From CAWCUU01 sp963798855 (lineage in GTDB: Bacteria; Gemmatimonadota; Gemmatimonadetes; Longimicrobiales; RSA9): a DNA stretch of 64,000 nucleotides. The DNA lies in the NCBI GenBank assembly GCA_963798855.1, contig CAWCUU010000001.1, positions 620,001-684,000 on the forward strand, read 5' to 3'. This document shows positions 17,069-25,052 of the stretch, in pieces. The notes under the pieces were generated by a model, which was not told where the DNA came from, did not search any database, and saw only the letters and a program-made list of their open reading frames with translations. Positions within the stretch are counted from its first letter, which is position 1. Every line of letters begins with the position of its first letter. Both the position numbers and the translations under genes were made by a program.

Positions 17069-17317
17069 AGTAGGGCCTTTCCCGACCCTATCCGTAGGAT
17101 ATTCGTGGACAGTCTTGAAGGAGATACCATTATTTTTTCTAAAATCGCGAATATGGCTCTTGTGAATCGTTTCACCAACCTGTAAAGTGGAGTCAAACGA
17201 GCTGTAAGGACTCCGAGGCACGCCGACCGGCACCCTCTCCGGACGGCGATCGCAGCAGGTAGAGGGAGGGCCGGTGGGGTGGAACAGAACCATTATGCCG
17301 TTGTGCCGGAGGGATCC
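17069..17317 (+). promoter_or_regulatory. AT-richer leader before the multihaem cytochrome operon
   Basis: This stretch is unusually AT-rich for the window (17110-17185) and probably holds the promoter of the cytochrome cluster. A TTGAAG and TAAAAT pair is spaced 19 bases apart (near 17115 and 17140). TGTGAATCGTTTCACC at 17161-17176 matches the CRP/FNR-family half-site layout TGTGA-N6-TCACA with one mismatch. No open frame of note is present. Confidence 0.4.
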
Positions 17318-18787
17318 ATGGGTATGAAAGAGATGCGGAGGCTCGCGAGAGCGACCCCGGCGCTCCTTGTGGCGGCGCTCCTCGCCGGCTGTCTGGGCGA
17401 GAAGGTCGTCTACAAGGACCGGGACCTCTTCACGACGCCTCCGCCGGCGGCGGAGAAGTTCGTCGGCTATACGGATGTTTCGACGAAGCTGGCGGTCTGC
17501 GGGAACTGTCACGTGGACCATCAGGGGAAGTGGCAGGAGACGAAGCACGCGGAAGCGTGGGCCGATCTCGAGGCGAGCGGCCACGCGAACGATTCGTGTC
17601 GCGCCTGCCACACGGTGAACGGGAACGGCAACGCCGCGGACAACCCGGCGGGCTGGGTTGCCGTGCAGGATGAGCGTTATCAGGACGTGCAGTGCGAGAG
17701 CTGCCACGGTGCCGGGCTCGATCACGTGAGCAACCCCGAGTCGGGTGTGCCGCTCGCCCCGATGTCGGTCGGTCTGGACCTGACGACGGGGTGTGGGGAG
17801 TGCCACAACGGGACGCACCATCCGTTCGTCGAGGAGTGGGCGCAGTCGGCTCACGGCGCGGTGCCGAACCAGGGACACACAGGGGACAACCCGTCGTGCC
17901 AGGGGTGTCACACGGGTGAGGGGGCGCTCGCGGCGTGGGGTATCGAGACGAACTACCTCGAGAAGGATCAGCTCGGCGAGGGCAACCACCTCGCGATCAC
18001 GTGCGCGATCTGCCACGATCCGCACGAGCTGCATCAGGGCGTGGATCACCAGCTCCGCTTCTCGGTGGAGACGCCGAGCGTGGAGGAGAACCTGTGCATG
18101 AAGTGCCACCACAAGCGCGGCGTGCCGGATCCGACGACGTTCCGTGGGGCGCACTCGCCGGAGGGTCCGGTGCTGCTGGGCGAGGCGGGGTGGATTCCGC
18201 CGGGCACGGTCTTCCCCGGTGGCAAGATCGTGGCGACGCACGGCTCCGAGGCGAATCCGAAGCTGTGTGCCGGCTGCCATGTGAACCGGTTCGAGGTGAC
18301 CGATCCGGAGACGGGGTCCTTCGCCTTCCAGGCGACGGGGCACCTGTTCACGGCGATCCCCTGCCTCGATCCGGACACGGGTCTGCCGACGACGGGTGAC
18401 TGCCCGGTCGAGGATCGCAGCTTCGAGGCGTGCACGGCCAGCGGCTGTCACGGCAATCAGGATGTCGCGCGCTCGCTGATGGCGACGGCGGAGACGCGTA
18501 TCGATGACCTGGCGAACCAGCTGGACGCGATGCTCGAGCAGCTGCAGCCCGGCTGGAAGACCTGCCGTGCGGCTGCCGGGGGCTGCGGCCCGTTCGTGAT
18601 CGACAGCGTCTACACGACCGCCGAGGGCGCCGGGTTCAACTACGACCTGGCCGAGTACCCTGGGTCGGCGATCCACAATCCGTTCCTGATGGAGGCGCTG
18701 CTGACCGCGAGCATCAAGCAGGTCACGAAGGACTATGGCGTGCCCGCTGGAAACATCGTGCTCGAGAACCTGCTGCAGAGCCACTGA
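17318..18787 (+). CDS. Multihaem c-type cytochrome lipoprotein (8-9 haems)
   Basis: A 489-residue protein starting at ATG 17318, four bases after GGAGGGATCC. A signal peptide ends in the lipobox LLAGC, so the mature protein is a lipoprotein, probably on the outer membrane. Eight CxxCH motifs are present (CGNCH, CRACH, CESCH, CGECH, CQGCH, CAICH, CMKCH, CAGCH) plus one CX4CH (CTASGCH) that may bind a ninth haem. The last ~110 residues lack haem motifs. The gene is followed by a beta-barrel gene and a 16-haem cytochrome gene, the layout of porin-cytochrome conduits, in which this would be the surface terminal. A role as a soluble-side electron donor is an alternative. Confidence 0.88.
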   Translation: MGMKEMRRLARATPALLVAALLAGCLGEKVVYKDRDLFTTPPPAAEKFVGYTDVSTKLAVCGNCHVDHQGKWQETKHAEAWADLEASGHANDSCRACHTVNGNGNAADNPAGWVAVQDERYQDVQCESCHGAGLDHVSNPESGVPLAPMSVGLDLTTGCGECHNGTHHPFVEEWAQSAHGAVPNQGHTGDNPSCQGCHTGEGALAAWGIETNYLEKDQLGEGNHLAITCAICHDPHELHQGVDHQLRFSVETPSVEENLCMKCHHKRGVPDPTTFRGAHSPEGPVLLGEAGWIPPGTVFPGGKIVATHGSEANPKLCAGCHVNRFEVTDPETGSFAFQATGHLFTAIPCLDPDTGLPTTGDCPVEDRSFEACTASGCHGNQDVARSLMATAETRIDDLANQLDAMLEQLQPGWKTCRAAAGGCGPFVIDSVYTTAEGAGFNYDLAEYPGSAIHNPFLMEALLTASIKQVTKDYGVPAGNIVLENLLQSH

Positions 18788-18821
18788 CGGAACGGGATTT
18801 CCGGATCTGCGCAGGTGAATC

Positions 18822-20378
18822 GTGAACATCGGGATGAACCTCTTCGCCATGGCCACCGTCGCGTTCGCGGCGGTGGCCATGGCATTCGTTCGCCGCTCGC
18901 CGCGGTCGCCTGACCGTCGGCGTTTCGGCCGCCTGATCCTCGCCGTGCTGCTCGCGGCCGCACCCGCCGCGCTGGCGGGGCAGGGGGTGCGGGGTCAGGC
19001 GCTGACGCTGGCCCGCTACGTCTCCGTACGGCCGATGCGTCCCGACACCGTGGCTCGCGCGAGCGTCACGGAGGACGCGGACGGCAACGTCTCCTATCAG
19101 GGCGTGCCCGCTACCTGCTTCAGCGAGACGCAGTGCGTCGTGTATCTCGCCGATCCGACCGAGCATTCGCTTTCTCTGAGCCAGGACCTCAGCGCCACCG
19201 CGTGGGGCTTCGGCGTACGCGGGCTGAGCGTGACGGCGCTGCTGCGAGCGCGCGCCGATCTGGGCGGGGACTACACCTGGCCGCGGAGCGACGACGCGTT
19301 CGATGCGATCCTCGCCTACGCCGAGCTCGCGCGTGGCGTCTACCGCTTTCGCGTGGGACGCCAGCAGACGCTGTCGGGTCTCGGCTTCTCCGGATTCGAC
19401 GGGATCAGCGCGCTCGTGGACCCGATCCCCGGCCTTCGCATCGAGGCCTACGGCGGACGCAGCCTGGCCCGCGGACTCTCCGAGCCCGCGAACGAGGCGC
19501 TCCAGGGGATCGAGGACTTCGTGCCCGATCGAAGCGCGTATCTCCTGGGAGGCGTCGTGGAGCTGCGACCGGAGCTGCCGGTCGGCGCCTCCGCGCGGTA
19601 TCAGCGGGAGATCTGGTCGGACCGTTCCGCGCTGCTTTCGGAGCGCGCATCGTTCGACGCGTGGGTCGAGCTGCCCGCGAACGTGATGCTGACCGGCAAC
19701 CTGGACTACGACTTCGGCTTCAGCCGGATCGGCAAGTCCCGCGTCTCGCTGCGCGTGCCGGTGGCGGGACGGCTCGGCGTGGACGCCACGTTCCGGCGTT
19801 ACCTGCCCTATTTCGATCTCTGGACGATCTGGGGCTTCTTCAGCCCGGTCGGCTACAATGAGGCCGAGATCAGCGTGACGTACCGCGTCTTGCCGGCTCT
19901 AGGGGTCTGGGGCTCCGCGGCCTTGCGCGCCTACGAGGACGCGGAGGCGCCCATCGTGCTCGAGCCGCTGCAGGACCATTCGCATCGCTTCGCACTCGGC
20001 ACGCGCTGGAGCCCGTCACCCGGCTGGGACGTCGACGCGAGCTATCGGCAGGAGCGCGGCTTCGGCGCGACGCTCTCGAACGGTGAGGCTTCGCTCCGCT
20101 GGTCGCCGCGCGAGCGGACCAGCGTGAGCGCGTACGGCACCGCGTTCCAGCAGATCGAGGAGTTCCGCGTCGGCGAAGGCGCCGTTCTCGGGGCCGGGCT
20201 GTCGGCCACGCTTCCGCTGCCCCGGGGCGCATCGCTCGATGGCGGCGCCTCCCTCTACCGCAACCGGTACACGAACCGGCCCGGTGCGACCGACTGGAAC
20301 CAGACGCGCGGCTGGCTGGGGCTCACGGTGCCGATCGGCAGCGATCCGGGCATGGCGGCCGAGGTGGGCCGGCGATGA
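18822..20378 (+). CDS. Outer-membrane beta-barrel of a candidate porin-cytochrome conduit
   Basis: A 518-residue protein with a signal peptide ending near LLAAAPAALAGQG and then alternating aromatic/hydrophobic beta strands to the end (such as GVYRFRVGRQQTLSGLGFSG and IEAYGGRSLARGL). No soluble enzyme motif is visible. It lies between two multihaem cytochrome genes, overlapping the second by four bases (ATGA), so it most likely forms the barrel sheathing the electron conduit, as MtrB or PioB does. It is shorter than MtrB (about 690). The start is uncertain: GTG 18822 gives two hydrophobic segments, while ATG 18879 gives a single normal signal peptide. Confidence 0.75.
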   Translation: MNIGMNLFAMATVAFAAVAMAFVRRSPRSPDRRRFGRLILAVLLAAAPAALAGQGVRGQALTLARYVSVRPMRPDTVARASVTEDADGNVSYQGVPATCFSETQCVVYLADPTEHSLSLSQDLSATAWGFGVRGLSVTALLRARADLGGDYTWPRSDDAFDAILAYAELARGVYRFRVGRQQTLSGLGFSGFDGISALVDPIPGLRIEAYGGRSLARGLSEPANEALQGIEDFVPDRSAYLLGGVVELRPELPVGASARYQREIWSDRSALLSERASFDAWVELPANVMLTGNLDYDFGFSRIGKSRVSLRVPVAGRLGVDATFRRYLPYFDLWTIWGFFSPVGYNEAEISVTYRVLPALGVWGSAALRAYEDAEAPIVLEPLQDHSHRFALGTRWSPSPGWDVDASYRQERGFGATLSNGEASLRWSPRERTSVSAYGTAFQQIEEFRVGEGAVLGAGLSATLPLPRGASLDGGASLYRNRYTNRPGATDWNQTRGWLGLTVPIGSDPGMAAEVGRR

Positions 20379-21895
20379 GACGTCCCACGCTGAGCCGGAC
20401 CGTGCTGCTACGTGGCGCCGCGGCGCTGCTCGCGCTCGCGCTGCTCGCCGGCGCCGCGGTGACGAGTCGCGTGATCGGATTGGACCTCGATCGGCGGCAG
20501 GGCTTCCCGCACGAGCGCCACGCGCGGCTGTTCCCCGTCTGCACCGGCTGCCACGAAGGTATCGAGTCGGGCGATTCGGCGAGCTTCTTTCCCTCTCCGC
20601 AGATGTGTGCGAGCTGCCACGACGGTGAGAATCAGGAGAGGGTCGCGTGGAGCGGACCGGAAGCGCGTCCGAGCAACCTTCGCTTCACGCACCCGCGGCA
20701 CATGGCCGGGCTGCGGGACACGACTCTGCAGTGCCAGTCGTGCCACACCGAGTCCGGGGCCGGCCGGATGGATGTGCGGCGCGTCGTCGTGGGGCAGTGC
20801 CTCTCCTGCCATCAGCACCGCGCGACGAGCCATTACCTGGATGCGAAGTGCGAGACCTGTCACGTGCCCCTGGCCCGGACCGCGTTCTCGGCGGAGCGGA
20901 TACTGACACTTCCCGAGCCGTCCGACCACGAGGCGCAGGATTTCCTGACGAAGGGGCACGGGGAGGAGGCCCATTCCGGCACCGCCCGCTGCGCGACCTG
21001 CCACACGCGGGAGAGGTGCGCGAGCTGTCACGTGAACGCGTCGACGAACCAGGCGATCGCGCGAATGCCGGCCGCTGCGCCGGGGCTGGAGCTGCCCACC
21101 TTCCCTGTCCACTACCCGGTGCCGCCGTCGCACACGAAGCCGGACTGGCTGCGCCGTCACGGCGCGAAGGCCGGCGTGGCGGAGTGCAGTACCTGTCACG
21201 CCAGAGAAGACTGCCAGACCTGCCATTGGGAGAATGCGCCCTCCCTGGTTACCGCGTTGCCGTCGAGGGCCCACACGAGCGCCCCCGGAGTGATGCTGTC
21301 CAGGACTCCGCCCGCGAGCCACGCCGCCCCGACCTGGGGCACCGAGCACGGCACGCTGGCCGCCGCGAGCACGGCGAGCTGCACCACGTGCCACACCCGA
21401 CTCTTCTGCGCCGATTGCCACGACGCGGCACAGATCGCACAGAATCGGGTCGGCGGCACGGCCGGCGCCTTCGATGCGAGCACGACTCCGCGGGCCGCGG
21501 AGCGCGCCCGGTTCCATTCGCCCGACTTCATGGCGCGCCACGCCTCGGAGGCGTGGGGCCGGCGGCTCGAATGCTCGAACTGCCACCAGGTCGCGGTCTT
21601 CTGTCGGGACTGCCACCAGCAGGAGGGGATGGGCACGGAGGGCCGGCTGGGCGGCGCCTTCCACGACGCGCAGCCGCTCTGGCTGCTGCGCCACGGGCAG
21701 GCTGCACGACAGGGGCTGGAAAGCTGCACGAGCTGTCACAAGCAGCGCGACTGCCTGCAGTGCCACTCGACTCTGGGAGCGTTCAAGGTCAATCCACACG
21801 GCCGGAGCTTCGATCCGGGCCGTGCCCAGAAAAAGAACCCCGTGATATGTTACGCCTGTCACGCAACCGATCCTCTTGCCGGGAGAACCCCGTGA
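20375..21895 (+). CDS. Periplasmic 16-haem c-type cytochrome
   Basis: A 506-residue cytochrome with an N-terminal signal or anchor (LLRGAAALLALALLAGAAV) and sixteen CxxCH motifs counted across the chain, from CTGCH near residue 50 to CYACH near 495. Many distal histidines are available for bis-His ligation. The motifs often come in close pairs (CATCH/CASCH, CSTCH/CQTCH, CTTCH/CADCH, CSNCH/CRDCH, CTSCH/CLQCH), suggesting repeated two-haem modules. Its place next to the barrel gene (ATGA overlap) points to the MtrA-like role of carrying electrons from the periplasm into the barrel. MtrA itself has ten haems. Confidence 0.9.
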   Translation: MRRPTLSRTVLLRGAAALLALALLAGAAVTSRVIGLDLDRRQGFPHERHARLFPVCTGCHEGIESGDSASFFPSPQMCASCHDGENQERVAWSGPEARPSNLRFTHPRHMAGLRDTTLQCQSCHTESGAGRMDVRRVVVGQCLSCHQHRATSHYLDAKCETCHVPLARTAFSAERILTLPEPSDHEAQDFLTKGHGEEAHSGTARCATCHTRERCASCHVNASTNQAIARMPAAAPGLELPTFPVHYPVPPSHTKPDWLRRHGAKAGVAECSTCHAREDCQTCHWENAPSLVTALPSRAHTSAPGVMLSRTPPASHAAPTWGTEHGTLAAASTASCTTCHTRLFCADCHDAAQIAQNRVGGTAGAFDASTTPRAAERARFHSPDFMARHASEAWGRRLECSNCHQVAVFCRDCHQQEGMGTEGRLGGAFHDAQPLWLLRHGQAARQGLESCTSCHKQRDCLQCHSTLGAFKVNPHGRSFDPGRAQKKNPVICYACHATDPLAGRTP

Positions 21896-22281
21896 TCGTG
21901 TTACGCCGTACCGCCATTGCGGTGGGCCTCGTCGCCATGCTCGCCGCCTGTGGCGGCGATAGCTCCGAGAACGCACCCACCCTGGGGACCTCCACGGCCG
22001 GTGGCCCGAATCCGGCGCGCGAGCAGATACCGCCGGAGGTCGGGTTGCAGCTCGACAGCGGCAACCTGGCATTCCGCGACCACGAGTACGAGGCGGCCCT
22101 CCGCTACTATGAAAAGGCGAACGAGCTCAGCCCGCACATCACGGCGACCTGGTTCGGAATCTCCATGGCAAAGCGCGCCCTCGGCGATACGGCGGCGGCC
22201 GACTCGGCGATGATGATGGCGCAGCGTCTCGCCCCCGGGATGAATCTGGCTCACCCGACGGCGCCGGACAGCGGGATGTGA
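21892..22281 (+). CDS. TPR-containing lipoprotein
   Basis: A 129-residue lipoprotein. GTG 21892 overlaps the cytochrome stop; GTG 21898 is an alternative. The signal VLRRTAIAVGLVAMLAACGG ends in a lipobox. After a Ser/Gly/Pro linker comes one clear tetratricopeptide repeat (GNLAFRDHEYEAALRYYEKANEL) and a partial second one. TPR proteins serve as assembly scaffolds, so a role in building or stabilising the cytochrome conduit is a reasonable inference from the overlap alone. Confidence 0.8.
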   Translation: MIVLRRTAIAVGLVAMLAACGGDSSENAPTLGTSTAGGPNPAREQIPPEVGLQLDSGNLAFRDHEYEAALRYYEKANELSPHITATWFGISMAKRALGDTAAADSAMMMAQRLAPGMNLAHPTAPDSGM

Positions 22282-22303
22282 GAGGGAGCTGATCCCTTCG
22301 ACT

Positions 22304-22759
22304 CTAGCTCGCTTCGCGGCCGGTCGACTCCTGCACGGCGATGCGGAAGATGATGTTGCGGTGCGGCGTCGGGTCCTTCTCGCCGAGCGCATCCGGTATC
22401 AGCTTGCGGAGCCGCTCGACCGCACTCTGCCACTTCTCGAGGTCGGAGGGACGCTCGTCCGGATCGAGAACGTAGAAAGCGCCGTGGACCACGACACTGC
22501 GCCAGCGGAACAGCGCCTCCACTTCGTCCACCTCGAACGCGACCCATCGGTTGTGGCTCAGGAGCTCGGTCTTCTCGCCGGGCGAGGTTCGACCGTAGAT
22601 CCAGCCGTCGGCGTAGACGTAATGGACGGGCACGATGCCGATCCGGGTGCCGTGCCCGAAGGCCAGCCGGCCGACGTGGTTGCGGCGAAGGACTTCCTCG
22701 ATCTCCTCCGCTCCCAGCTCCCGCACGTCGGCGGCGGAATCGGAAGGCTGAGCGCTCAT
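22304..22759 (-). CDS. Pyridoxamine 5'-phosphate oxidase-fold flavin-binding protein
   Basis: A 151-residue protein starting at MSAQPSDSA (ATG 22759) after GAGGAGGCC. The core is a split beta-barrel of the PNPOx-like family: VLRRNHVGRLAFGHGTRIGIVPVHYVYADG, then SPGEKTELLSHNRWVAFEVDE and the motif WRSVVVHGAFYVL. Such proteins often bind FMN, F420 or haem; the substrate here cannot be told. It is convergent with the cytochrome cluster and leaves only about 22 bases between stops. Confidence 0.82.
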   Translation of the reverse strand: MSAQPSDSAADVRELGAEEIEEVLRRNHVGRLAFGHGTRIGIVPVHYVYADGWIYGRTSPGEKTELLSHNRWVAFEVDEVEALFRWRSVVVHGAFYVLDPDERPSDLEKWQSAVERLRKLIPDALGEKDPTPHRNIIFRIAVQESTGREAS

Positions 22760-22932
22760 ATGGCCTCCTCTGTGTTCGGCTCCAACATGCCGCCGCCGAG
22801 GCGACGCCGGCGTCGGGGAGAGCGCGTGACCTGCGTCCGGCCTCGCCCCACACCGCGCGCGGCGACCCGACAGCTCGCGGGCCGCGCCGCATTCCCGCTG
22901 ACACGATAAGGCGAGCGTGTCCGGGAGGCACG

Positions 22933-24813
22933 ATGCGCACCATGCCAGCTCAGCAAGCCCGTGATCGCGCCCCGCGTCGCCTCGCATTCCTGAGGCCCGC
23001 GGGGACGCTGCTCTTCATCGCTGCCGGCGGCGTCCTGTACCTCTTCGTGGCCGCGCCCCGCGCTGCCGACCTCGTCTGGCTGATCGGTCTCCTCCTGACC
23101 GGAGTACCGGTGGTCGTCGGGACGCTGCTCGGCGCGCTGCGCGGACGCTTCGCGGCCGACCTGGTGGCGAGCCTGGCGGTGGCGACGGCGATCGTATTGA
23201 ACGAGCCGCTCGCCGGTCTCGTGATCGTTCTGATGCAGACCGGCGGCGAGGCCCTCGAGCGGTACGCGGAGGGACGCGCCTCGGCGGCCGTTCGCGAGCT
23301 CGAGGCCGCGGCGCCGCGCGGCGCGCACCGGCGGGTCGGCAGCCGCATCGCGGACATCTCGGCGGAGGAGATCCGAGTCGGCGATGACCTCCTCGTGCGC
23401 CCCGGCGAGCTGATCCCCGCAGACGGCATGGTCGTGGAGGGGCGATCGCACGTGGATGTCTCCCGCCTGACGGGCGAGCCGCTGCCGGTCGTGGCGGAGG
23501 CCGGCACGCCGCTCATGAGCGGAAGCGTGAACGGGGAAGGGCCGATCGTCGTGCGTGCCCGCGCCGTGGCCGGCGAGAGCCAGTATGCACGCATCGTCGA
23601 GCTTGTGCGGAACGCGCAGGCGACCCGCGCCCCCATTCACCGGCTGGCCGACCGCTACGCCGTGGTGTTCACCCCGATCACGCTCGCCGTTTGCGTCGCC
23701 GCTTATCTCGCGACCCGCGACCCGGTTCGAATCCTGGCGGTCCTCGTCGTCGCGACGCCGTGCCCGCTGATCCTCGCCACGCCCGTCGCGATCATCGGCG
23801 GCATCGGCAGCGCCGCCCGACGCCAGATCATCTTCCGCACCGGTGCAGCGCTCGAGCAGCTCGCGCGCGTGCGCGTGGCCGTGTTCGACAAGACCGGGAC
23901 GTTGACGGTCGGCATTCCCCGCGTGCGCCACGTGCTCGCCCTGCCGCCGTTCTCGGAGGCCGAGCTGCTGCGCCTGTCCGGAGCCGTGGAGCAGGGTTCC
24001 AGTCACGTGCTCGCCCGAAGCGTGGTGGAGGCGGCCCAGCTGACCGCCCCGGAGCTGCCGCCCGCCCGCAATGTGCGCGAGGATCCCGGTCGCGGAATAC
24101 GGGGCGAAGTGGAGGGCCGGAGGGTCTCCATTGGTTCCCTCGGCTTCGTCGCCGCCGATGCACCCGCCGCCACGGAGCGCTTCCAGCGCGAAGGGGCGGA
24201 CGGCGATGGCCTCCGCGCGTTCATCGTCGTGGACCGCCGCCCCGCCGGCGTGCTCGAGTTCGCCGACGCCGTGCGCCCCGGGCTCGACCACTTCTTCGAG
24301 GCACTCTCCCGTCTCGGTGTCCACCGGACGCTGTTGCTCTCGGGCGATCACGAGATCGAGACGCGGGCCGTGGCCGACCGCCTCGGTATCCGCGAGATGC
24401 GCGGTGACCTTCTACCTGAAGACAAGGTTCAGATCGTCCGCTCCCTCGTCGCCGCTGGAGACGCGGTCCTGATGGTCGGCGACGGCACCAACGACGCGCC
24501 CGCGCTCAGCGCCGCCACCGTGGGCATCGCGCTCGCCGGGCGCGGCGGCGGCATCACCGCGGAGGCCGCCGACGCCGTCGTCCTCGTCGACGACCTGACC
24601 CGGATCGTCGATGCCGCCCGCATCAGCCGTCGCACCATGCGCATCGCACGCGAGAGCATCTGGGTCGGCCTCGGCCTCAGCGGCCTGGCGATGGGCTTCG
24701 CTGCGGCCGGGATGATCGCGCCCACCATCGGCGCGCTACTCCAGGAGGCAATCGACGTGGCCGTCATCCTGAACGCCCTGCGCGCCAGCCGCCGCCTCCG
24801 CCCCGCACTCTAA
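22933..24813 (+). CDS. P1B-type heavy-metal-transporting ATPase
   Basis: A 626-residue metal pump. The ATG follows GGGAGGCACG. It has the TGEP loop, the membrane motif ATPCPLILATP (a TPC variant of the usual CPC), the phosphorylated Asp in DKTGTLT, and the hinge VGDGTNDAPAL. The P1B-specific HP motif is altered: SSHVLA instead of SSHPLA. No N-terminal heavy-metal-associated domain is present, only a basic tail before the first helix. The metal cannot be assigned; TPC variants differ from the CPC pumps for Cu+ or Zn2+. No metal regulator is adjacent. Confidence 0.9.
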   Translation: MRTMPAQQARDRAPRRLAFLRPAGTLLFIAAGGVLYLFVAAPRAADLVWLIGLLLTGVPVVVGTLLGALRGRFAADLVASLAVATAIVLNEPLAGLVIVLMQTGGEALERYAEGRASAAVRELEAAAPRGAHRRVGSRIADISAEEIRVGDDLLVRPGELIPADGMVVEGRSHVDVSRLTGEPLPVVAEAGTPLMSGSVNGEGPIVVRARAVAGESQYARIVELVRNAQATRAPIHRLADRYAVVFTPITLAVCVAAYLATRDPVRILAVLVVATPCPLILATPVAIIGGIGSAARRQIIFRTGAALEQLARVRVAVFDKTGTLTVGIPRVRHVLALPPFSEAELLRLSGAVEQGSSHVLARSVVEAAQLTAPELPPARNVREDPGRGIRGEVEGRRVSIGSLGFVAADAPAATERFQREGADGDGLRAFIVVDRRPAGVLEFADAVRPGLDHFFEALSRLGVHRTLLLSGDHEIETRAVADRLGIREMRGDLLPEDKVQIVRSLVAAGDAVLMVGDGTNDAPALSAATVGIALAGRGGGITAEAADAVVLVDDLTRIVDAARISRRTMRIARESIWVGLGLSGLAMGFAAAGMIAPTIGALLQEAIDVAVILNALRASRRLRPAL

Positions 24814-24831
24814 CCCCCGCCCAGCCGAAGG

Positions 24832-25008
24832 CCGGCGCTCCCGGCGCAGCCGCGCCCGGCCGCAAGGCCGCGCCCCGGCGAAGCCGGCCCCGGCCGCAAG
24901 GCCGCGCCCCGGCGAAGCCGGCCCCGGCCGCAAGGCCGCGCCCGGCGAAAGCCGCGCCCGGCGAGAGCCGCGCCCGGCCGTAAAGGCCGCGCCCGGCCGC
25001 AGTGGCCT
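24832..25008. repeat. Array of eleven GC-rich mini-hairpins after the P-type ATPase
   Basis: Between the ATPase stop and the next gene lie about eleven back-to-back hairpins such as GGCCGCAAGGCC (three times), GGCGAAGCC (twice), GGCGAAAGCC, GGCGAGAGCC and GGCCGTAAAGGCC, separated by spacers close to GCGCCC or GGCCCC. Stems are conserved while loops vary. This is the same architecture as the array after hypF. Confidence 0.85.
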
Positions 25009-25052
25009 GCGGCCGCTACGGCGCGTATTCTGCCCATCGCCATGGTTTGCCT

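Noticed and set aside
17100..17185. AT-rich patch as a horizontally acquired remnant or small gene
   Set aside because: Too short for a gene and free of open frames; a promoter region explains the composition better.
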